Shown here one piece after another: positions 60,369-64,000 of a DNA stretch of 64,000 nt. The DNA is taken from contig NW_019774625.1 in assembly GCF_001039355.2 (NCBI RefSeq), positions 132,236 to 196,235 of the forward strand, in the 5' to 3' direction. Each line of letters starts with the position of its first letter. Positions within the stretch are counted from its first letter, which is position 1. The translations under genes were made by a program, and so were the position numbers. This DNA is from Lingula anatina (lineage: Eukaryota; Brachiopoda; Lingulata; Lingulida; Lingulidae). Under the pieces are notes generated by a model. It did not search any database. It saw nothing but the letters and a program-made list of their open reading frames with translations, and was not told where the DNA came from.

Positions 60369-62026
60369 ACAATGAATGATAGAAATAAAACAATAAGGTG
60401 ATCAATTAATGTAAACAAGTATAAACAAACATAATCGATAATTTTAACTTTATTACCAAATTTATTAACTTTTTTCATTTATTTATATACTTTTGGAAGA
60501 AAGAGGGCATTACTTATTCATAGACAATTATTGGAGACGGCATATTGGCTTCGTACATAACCCTTGAACACTGTGTCTAACTTGACATTTTTATTTATGT
60601 TGACTGCCACTGTAAATCCGGTCCTTGCTTTGCCTCCTGAGTTCTCCAACCCAATACAATGCACCCCATGCTGAGTGATTTAAAGACGGCCTATTTAACC
60701 AACTAACAATAAACAACTATTTAACTGCACGCGTCATAGATAATTAAGTTAGTGGGTCTTGCCTGAATAAGTTGTACGGAATTCAGAAAAAAACTGTCGA
60801 CTTTGATGTTAAGATTCTTAGTTTTAAAAAGGTTAAATCGCCATAGTGGCTTTAATTTACAGGTTTATACCCTATAGTCTACGTTGATTTTTCAGTGTTA
60901 AGAAATACAATGCTTTGGCTTTGATGACCTCTATCCGCCTATCTTTCTCTGACACTAAAGAGGCTCTCTCTCTCTTTCCCTCTCCCGGTGTTATTTAATC
61001 ATCAAAATCAGGAGAGAGAGAGAGAGAATGTTTCATATTACAATATCTCCAATATTATTGAACCTATATACTAATAAGGATAGCCTACACGGAATTGGTC
61101 CAGGGTGAACTTTTCCCTAAATTCTAATCGTGGACCGATTAAACTTATAAACAGCGTGTCAAGTCAACACAACTACATGTACCTTGCAGTACCTCACTAC
61201 CGGACTAAATATAAACACACATTACCGATAATGACACGTAAGTGCACGAACCCTCTACACATAACAGTGTATACATTATGTCAACTATCTGTTTTTCGCT
61301 TATCACCGCGGTCTAATAGAACCTCGTGTTCATTTTACCTGTCTGTCCCTCCCTCTCTCCCCCTGACACACCATCCTCCTCTTCGTCCTATCCTCCCGGC
61401 CTCCCATTTTCCAGTAAGAGGCGAGGAAGGTCCACATATTGCCACACTTAACGTTATAACGGGTAAACTAGGTTAAGCCCCACTGCGTTACTTGTTGAAT
61501 GTGGAATGATATTTTTATGCGGTTTTTCCAGTTGCGGCGCTTTTTGAAGTGAGTCAGACGTATTTTGATTATTCATTCATGACGATTTTACTGTTGTTTA
61601 TCTAATGCGTTTTATATGTATCTATATATATAATAATTTTACAGACAGAGATAAAAAACATTTAACGTAGAGACAGTAGCAGTATGCTTCCCAACCTGTT
61701 CTGCCCAATTATACATGTATAGGCCTACAATGAAAACATATTCTTCCTTTTTTTATTTAGATAAGAATATGCGCTGTGAAGGCTTAATAAGCAGTGTTAT
61801 TCAGACTTACAACAGAAGACGTGTCAGAATTTAGATGATTTATGCACAAATTGCATTTTAAAGAAGCAAACGCTAGGTATTTTTTTTATAAATAAAGAAA
61901 GCAACACAGTGCATGAACGGAGGGCAGAATGACAAGACTAACCCTCGCCGGATGTGAAGGAGGACGCTCTTCCACTTCAGCGTTCCAATTTAATGACGTG
62001 ATTATGATATCGCAGTAGGAAAACAT
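34360..62026 (-). CDS. Giant type II transmembrane mosaic protein with two serine protease domains, 18 LDLa, SEA, MAM, 2 SRCR
   Basis: Forty proposed exons sum to 6573 nt (2190 residues plus stop) with every junction in phase. Order by residue: cytoplasmic tail 1-379, transmembrane helix 380-405, SEA 430-542, Thr-rich stalk 543-573, LDLa1, MAM 616-783, LDLa2-4, SRCR 894-982, protease 1 983-1237, LDLa5-7, two LDLa-EGF units 1352-1505, LDLa10-18, SRCR 1840-1927, protease 2 1928-2190. The plan resembles enteropeptidase and matriptase-type membrane proteases (SEA, LDLa, MAM, SRCR, trypsin). The protease, LDLa array, second protease order recalls Drosophila nudel and the polyserases, but I know no protein with this exact layout. 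Nearly all ectodomain introns are phase 1, as expected of exon shuffling. An N-terminal anchor without signal peptide and the catalytic domains outside place it at the cell surface. Segment entries below give exons. Confidence 0.87.
34560..34606. repeat. AAAT microsatellite in the last intron of the protease gene
   Basis: About eleven tandem AAAT units, with a short GT/GA tract at about 34675-34702. Similar AAAT arrays lie at about 48958-49001 and 60333-60370 and a (TA)n array at about 39250-39298, all in introns of the same gene, plus (CA)n at about 50628-50663. Confidence 0.95.
36475..37532 (-). CDS. SRCR domain 2 preceding protease 2
   Basis: Exons 37532-37418 (115 nt), 36912-36814 (99) and 36524-36475 (50), phases 1,2,2,1, the same as SRCR domain 1. 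The signature [15 protein letters not shown] followed by [10 protein letters not shown] and the closing C-x8-C are all present. Identical phases and the identical 50-nt last exon show that SRCR plus protease was duplicated as a block. Confidence 0.85.
38005..42762 (-). CDS. LDLa domains 10-18 (nine exons)
   Basis: Exons 42762-42652, 42288-42178, 41956-41840, 41254-41138, 40101-39991, 39760-39653, 39182-39075, 38621-38514 and 38115-38005, each 108-117 nt, each one six-cysteine LDLa with phase 1 ends. Cage motifs include [62 protein letters not shown] and [10 protein letters not shown]. Domains 11 and 17 have CPGGEDE/CPGGQDE. The intron between domains 13 and 14 carries three tRNA genes on the opposite strand. 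An uninterrupted run of nine suggests a large ligand- or lipoprotein-binding surface between the two proteases. Confidence 0.92.
40179..40281 (+). tRNA. tRNA-Phe(GAA) with 30-nt intron, copy 1
   Basis: The 103-nt gene folds to a 73-nt mature cloverleaf: acceptor GCCGCGA/TCGCGGC, discriminator A, D-arm GCTC...GAGC, anticodon stem TCAGA/TCTGA, loop CTGAAGA (anticodon GAA), T-arm GCTGG TTCAATC CCGGC. A-box TAGCTCAGTTGG and B-box GGTTCAATCCC are good. The intron 40216-40245 sits at the canonical 37/38 position. A T5 run just downstream can end Pol III transcription. Opposite strand to the host protease gene, in the intron between LDLa 13 and 14. Confidence 0.93.
40536..40638 (+). tRNA. tRNA-Phe(GAA) with 30-nt intron, copy 2
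   Basis: Identical mature sequence to copy 1, 357 bases downstream of it. The intron differs by one base (GATCGT for GATCGC). Flanks repeat those of copies 1 and 3 (T-rich trailer; leader ending near CAGCGGC...CAAACAATCCAC), so the unit of duplication is about 350 bp and includes the tRNA. T6 terminator. Confidence 0.93.
40887..40989 (+). tRNA. tRNA-Phe(GAA) with 30-nt intron, copy 3
   Basis: The mature part is unchanged and the intron carries AAGGTCGT. The T5 terminator follows directly. Last of the first triplet, 351 bases after copy 2. Confidence 0.93.
43024..43710 (-). CDS. Two LDLa-EGF units (domains 8 and 9)
   Basis: Exons 43710-43480 and 43254-43024 are both exactly 231 nt with phase 1 ends, and each encodes one LDLa followed by one EGF-like domain. 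Matching segments are [12 protein letters not shown] / [12 protein letters not shown] and [16 protein letters not shown] / [16 protein letters not shown]. The C-x-x-N-N-G-x-C-x-H-x-C opening is the LDL-receptor-type EGF. Equal length and order show a single-exon duplication. In the LDL receptor family such EGF units follow ligand-binding repeats. Confidence 0.92.
44079..48353 (-). CDS. LDLa domains 5-7 (three exons)
   Basis: Exons 48353-48231 (123 nt), 47874-47755 (120) and 44177-44079 (99), all phase 1. Ends read [23 protein letters not shown] and [10 protein letters not shown]. Domain 7 is short but has all six cysteines. The 3.6-kb gap between domains 6 and 7 is the longest intron of the ectodomain and shows no further exon. 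Confidence 0.88.
44178..47754. other. Large intron between LDLa 6 and 7
   Basis: No exon of the mosaic is visible. It contains A/T-rich sequence, GATA-type tetramer repeats (about 44240-44285) and a G-rich stretch near 47060-47090. An additional in-frame phase 1 exon could be hidden here, but no six-cysteine LDLa pattern is seen in any minus frame. Confidence 0.55.
48792..50512 (-). CDS. Serine protease domain 1 (S1A), Lys193 variant
   Basis: Exons 50512-50344 (169 nt), 49693-49255 (439) and 48948-48792 (157). The catalytic triad is present: TAAHC, GNDIALL and DSGGP. The pro-region cysteine (CGRP) and its partner (PICLPK) should keep the catalytic chain tethered after activation. The activation site reads LAPM|IIHG, so P1 is Met and not Arg/Lys. 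Chymotrypsin-numbered residues at the pocket read Ser189, Val216 and Gly226, a chymotrypsin/elastase-like set. The residue before Asp194 is Lys (CQ|KDSGGP across the exon junction), where nearly all S1A enzymes have Gly193 of the oxyanion hole. The splice call that gives Lys is the only one keeping frame. Confidence 0.9.
50816..52037 (-). CDS. SRCR domain 1 preceding protease 1
   Basis: Exons 52037-51917 (121 nt), 51454-51359 (96) and 50865-50816 (50), phases 1,2,2,1. The signature [11 protein letters not shown] followed by SDLCDMLG matches the scavenger-receptor cysteine-rich fold of membrane proteases (W-x-P-V/I-C ... C-x-x-L-G), and the last exon supplies C-x8-C as the closing cysteines. 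It sits directly before the catalytic domain, as in enteropeptidase, hepsin and the TMPRSS group. Confidence 0.85.
52489..52627. mobile_element. Hairpin MITE, CATTCAGAATAGGGGACTAA family, copy 2
   Basis: The left end CCCCATTCAGAATAGGGGAC and right end TAGTCCCCTATTGTGAATGAGG pair with few mismatches. The left half is almost base-for-base the left half of the copy at 11368. It lies in the same intron as the second tRNA triplet, about 220 bases upstream of copy 4. Confidence 0.85.
52851..52953 (+). tRNA. tRNA-Phe(GAA) with 30-nt intron, copy 4
   Basis: First of the second triplet, in the intron between LDLa 4 and SRCR 1. Mature sequence as in copy 1, with the AAGGTCGT intron form as in copies 3 and 5. 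Its leader lacks most of the 350-bp unit. T7 terminator. Confidence 0.93.
53200..53302 (+). tRNA. tRNA-Phe(GAA) with 30-nt intron, copy 5
   Basis: 349 bases after copy 4, with the repeated leader ATATCAGCGGCGAAACTATC and a T8 terminator. Mature and intron sequences equal those of copy 3. Confidence 0.93.
53559..53661 (+). tRNA. tRNA-Phe(GAA) with 30-nt intron, copy 6 (variant intron)
   Basis: 359 bases after copy 5. The mature part is unchanged. Two changes fall in the intron (CCGTCTTGTGAAGC for CCGGCTTGTGGAGC), showing that the mature sequence is under stronger constraint than the intron. T5 terminator. Confidence 0.92.
53873..54924 (-). CDS. LDLa domains 2-4 (three exons)
   Basis: Exons 54924-54817 (108 nt), 54374-54264 (111) and 53983-53873 (111), each one LDLa domain with phase 1 ends. 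Acidic ends read [20 protein letters not shown] and [10 protein letters not shown]. Domain 2 has the full calcium cage. In domains 3 and 4 one cage aspartate is replaced (Asn and Gly positions), so weaker calcium binding is possible. Confidence 0.9.
55413..56205 (-). CDS. MAM domain (two exons)
   Basis: Exons 56205-56056 (150 nt) and 55766-55413 (354 nt). The domain opens with [13 protein letters not shown], the usual MAM start (C-x-F-E-x-D-x-C-G-Y/W), and contains DHTFGTSEG, the middle [15 protein letters not shown] and the ending [15 protein letters not shown]. All match the MAM consensus of about 160 residues. MAM domains in meprins, enteropeptidase and neuropilins mediate adhesion or oligomerisation. 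Confidence 0.92.
56494..56619 (-). CDS. LDLa domain 1
   Basis: A single 126-nt phase 1 exon. Six cysteines with [20 protein letters not shown] then GFDESEVVC. The acidic calcium cage of the LDL-receptor class A fold (D-C-x-D-G-x-D-E) is complete. Confidence 0.9.
57388..57480 (-). CDS. Thr-rich stalk exon
   Basis: A 93-nt exon with symmetrical phase 1 ends encodes [20 protein letters not shown] and a short continuation. Thr and Pro density suggests O-glycosylation between the SEA domain and the first LDLa. It could be skipped without breaking frame. Confidence 0.7.
57670..58823 (-). CDS. Juxtamembrane and SEA domain exons
   Basis: Exons 58823-58752 (72 nt, Thr/Pro-rich linker), 58529-58426 (104), 58181-58114 (68) and 57836-57670 (167). 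The SEA fold is recognised by FKEQ, the [13 protein letters not shown] segment and the terminal strand [13 protein letters not shown]. The Gly-Ser step inside NGSIKV matches the GS(V/I)xV autoproteolysis site of cleaved SEA domains, where strain on the peptide bond gives two chains that stay together. Intron phases are 1,1,0,2,1. The role in shedding or mechanical separation of the large ectodomain is inferred from mucins and other membrane proteases. Confidence 0.8.
59169..60300 (-). CDS. Cytoplasmic docking tail and transmembrane helix of the mosaic protease
   Basis: One 1132-nt exon encodes about 351 polar residues rich in Ser, Asn, Pro and Tyr, then the basic anchor KKR and the helix [20 protein letters not shown] into GLYFGI. 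The tail repeats short tyrosine motifs: YSNH, YRNI (three times, twice as HEYRNI), YNNK, HEYRNV, YLNM, YDNL, YDNP and YRNS. YLPM, YDQL and one NPAY occur as well. YxN is the Grb2 SH2 consensus, YxxM the PI3K SH2 consensus, NPxY a PTB or clathrin-adaptor signal, and YxxPhi an AP-2 signal. Such a long, multiply tyrosine-tagged tail is unusual for a membrane serine protease, whose tails are usually short. Positively charged residues on the N-terminal side of the helix support type II topology. Confidence 0.88.
61943..62026 (-). CDS. Proposed first coding exon of the mosaic protease
   Basis: An 84-nt open exon from ATG at 62026 to AGG|GTTAGT encodes 28 residues starting [14 protein letters not shown] and ending PSHPAR. 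It ends in phase 0, which matches the phase 0 acceptor of the next exon at 60300, 1.6 kb away. It was chosen because the 60300 exon has no ATG near its acceptor; the long frame beyond the acceptor runs through an AAAT microsatellite and must be intronic. There is no other support, so a different first exon further right is possible. Confidence 0.45.
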
Positions 62027-64000
62027 GGCGTTCACTGAATGACATACACCGTGCTTTAGTGATGAATTGTTAAATCATGCATTACATAGTGACAAGTGCT
62101 AGATTCATTCATCTTTTAAATCTTGTCTATAATAAAATAATGATAATAATAAGACGGAGAAATTATTTTATGGCGCAGTCCACTAAAACCTCAATGCCCC
62201 CTACAGCACATCTGAAATTATAAGAAACGCCTTCAATAAAACTATAAATTGACACTGACAATAGAAGTAACATGAACAATGTAAACCTCCAAGACTGTAA
62301 AGTTTCATATGGAAATGCGCTTAAAAGGCACCAGCTAATTCACGGTTGATTATTGTCTATTATGTGTATTTTATACAGCTTCATCTATTTCTTTTCTCTT
62401 TTTTTCATTTCATTTCCGTTTTCATAGCTTATTATTAATTATTATTTTGTAAAGGCAAGTGGGTTATTATACAGTCCAACACCTTTTGGTACCAAGGATT
62501 AGACGTAAGTGTTCTTGGTTTATTGTAGTATAGTGCTGCGTTGTGTTTTATTGTGTTGTGTAGTGTTGTGCGCCAACACCTGTTTAGTGCAATTACTATC
62601 ATTGCGTTTTAATTGCACAGTATGACTAATCAATGCTGTGTGAACAAAGCTGAACTATTTGAAATATTCGAAACATTACCATGACAGTGAAGCTTGGATA
62701 TATATTTGTATTACTACTCATTAACTGAAGATTTGGATTTCATAAAATGTTGCCCAATTAAATGGGATTGACCGGGGATGGACATGACGTCTTAGTTCAT
62801 TTAAGTTATAAAGATATAAAATACCTTGATGAATATGGAAAAGATGTGTTTAGAAACAGAGGGAAATGTTTGATTAAAGAATTCCAATGATTTGTGTGTG
62901 ACGGTATGTGTATTAGAAAATTATTCGTAGATAATAATGACAACAGCATATTAACCCGTGTGACATTTTTCTCTTGGTCGGCACTCGGCTGAATAGACGA
63001 AGGAAGGGTGTATGTTACTGCAATAGGGGCCATCAATGTCATATATGTCAGGTCACGGAGGTATGTATCTAACCAAATAAGTGGCTCACTCCTGGAATGT
63101 GAGAGACAAACACATTCCTGTATGCTTAATTAGATGTCAGGTGCGTATTCTCTGCGGGTGACCAGGTAGAGCATATGCTACTGAGGGGCATGGTGACAGT
63201 ATTATACTGTTATTATCGGAATGTGAAGATAAATGTATTAAATGGGCGACTCTCTCTCTCTCTCTCTGACAAAATAATGACAGTTCTCTGATCACGTGAA
63301 TATAAATTAATCTTCAAAGAATTGAGAAATCTGCAAAATGATGAGTTACTGTCAGTTAGCGGGTATTGCAAAGCCACATCTGATGTGCTTTCGCTTCACT
63401 CTGAAAAACCTATTAAGGATATCAATGAACTAGCCCCGCGTATAAGAGGGGGAGTGGCATTTATCGCTATATCCTCAGAAAATCAAACAAGAAGACCGAT
63501 CATCATTTTTTTCCACGAAACTGAACTCACTTTGCTCCTTCATACACGGTCCACCCATCTTGGTAAATATGAACTGTACTTTCTTGTACCAATGCCATGA
63601 AACAGATCAATATACAAATCAAACACCGTCCCTGTCTCCTCTGTACACCGTCTTACCTACACATAATCTTACACTTCACATCGCTCTTTATCAAATAACT
63701 GAGAGATGAATCATTAAAGATTTAATTCGATGTTTCTGTCATCTTTGTACAGCGTCTCTTGTATATGATGTCAACAAGGGGTGTAAATAGCCCGTGCAAT
63801 AATCAGTATATCCACAAACAAAACGCTGGATGGGGAAATGATTTATTAGCTGTATTAGGGTTAGCACAGTACGCGTATTGTATACATTTAAACGTGCATG
63901 GTCCATAGCATGGGCATTTATGACCAAATGGAACCCACCATTCATTCATTCATCCAACAGTCCATGAATCTACGGAGTTTCGTTAAATCTGGTGTAGAAA
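62027..64000. other. Upstream region of the protease gene, no further gene seen
   Basis: A/T-rich, with a CT tract near 63251-63267. If the proposed first exon is right, the promoter of the minus-strand protease gene is here, but no clear TATA box is seen. A 92-codon + frame at 63322-63600 has an RGGVAF stretch loosely reminiscent of LINE endonucleases but is not convincing. Confidence 0.45.

Noticed and set aside
60301-60405. In-frame extension upstream of the cytoplasmic tail starting MITLLFYFY, looking like a signal peptide
   Set aside because: It is translated from an AAAT microsatellite ending in a strong acceptor (TTTCAG|CCT at 60301); treating it as coding would make a false signal sequence and hide the type II topology.
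61105-61476. 123-codon + frame upstream of the cytoplasmic-tail exon
   Set aside because: Low-complexity Pro/Leu/Ser content, no domain or splice partner, antisense to the first intron of the protease gene.
63322-63600. 92-codon + frame with an RGGVAF stretch, possible LINE endonuclease fragment
   Set aside because: Only a few residues resemble the endonuclease motif; other expected motifs were not found.
1-64000. CRISPR arrays, operons, ribosome binding sites, phage or plasmid features
   Set aside because: The window is animal nuclear DNA with spliced genes; the regular repeats present are microsatellites, a minisatellite and tRNA units.

Overview
The window is nuclear DNA of a bilaterian animal. 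Genes are split by GT-AG introns, there are tRNA genes with internal A/B boxes, many AAAT, TTTA, CT and GT microsatellites, hairpin-type MITEs and a decayed LINE. Very high local polymorphism, a large LDLa/SEA/MAM/SRCR/trypsin mosaic gene and introns of a few hundred bases suggest a marine invertebrate, perhaps a non-vertebrate deuterostome such as amphioxus, but the species cannot be fixed from sequence alone. Three isolated N characters (11886, 15607, 21036) mark contig joins, and at least two of these joins look imperfect.

Layout. 0.9-9.5 kb (+): two successive three-exon modules, each encoding the C-terminal third of a 14-3-3 protein with identical exon lengths and phases. No N-terminal 14-3-3 exons lie between them, so they look like alternative 3' ends of one gene that begins left of the window. 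13.1-19.2 kb (-): a five-exon secreted cysteine-repeat protein plus a near-identical downstream copy of exons 3-5. The duplication boundary coincides with an N, so it may be an unmerged haplotype. 21.5-27 kb (+): a small gene for an 83-residue secreted precursor with three Lys-Arg sites, which looks like an undescribed neuropeptide precursor. 29.4-29.7 kb (+): a LINE reverse-transcriptase remnant. 31.0-31.8 kb (+): a three-exon gene for a secreted six-cysteine inhibitor-cystine-knot-type peptide with a TATA box.

34.4-62.0 kb (-): one giant gene of 40 proposed coding exons (6573 nt, about 2190 residues, every junction in phase). It encodes a type II membrane protein: a long cytoplasmic tail full of tyrosine docking motifs, one transmembrane helix, a SEA domain with the G-S autocleavage step, a Thr-rich stalk, LDLa, MAM, three LDLa, SRCR, serine protease 1, three LDLa, two LDLa-EGF units, nine LDLa, SRCR, serine protease 2. 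Both proteases keep His-Asp-Ser but have non-basic activation sites and non-trypsin specificity pockets, which suggests a self-contained chymotrypsin/elastase-like cascade. Two of its introns carry, on the opposite strand, two clusters of three intron-containing tRNA-Phe(GAA) genes.

The genes do not form an obvious shared pathway. Three of them (cysteine-repeat protein, peptide precursor, cystine-knot peptide) are small secreted products. All splice models here are read by eye from splice consensus and phase and have not been checked against transcripts.
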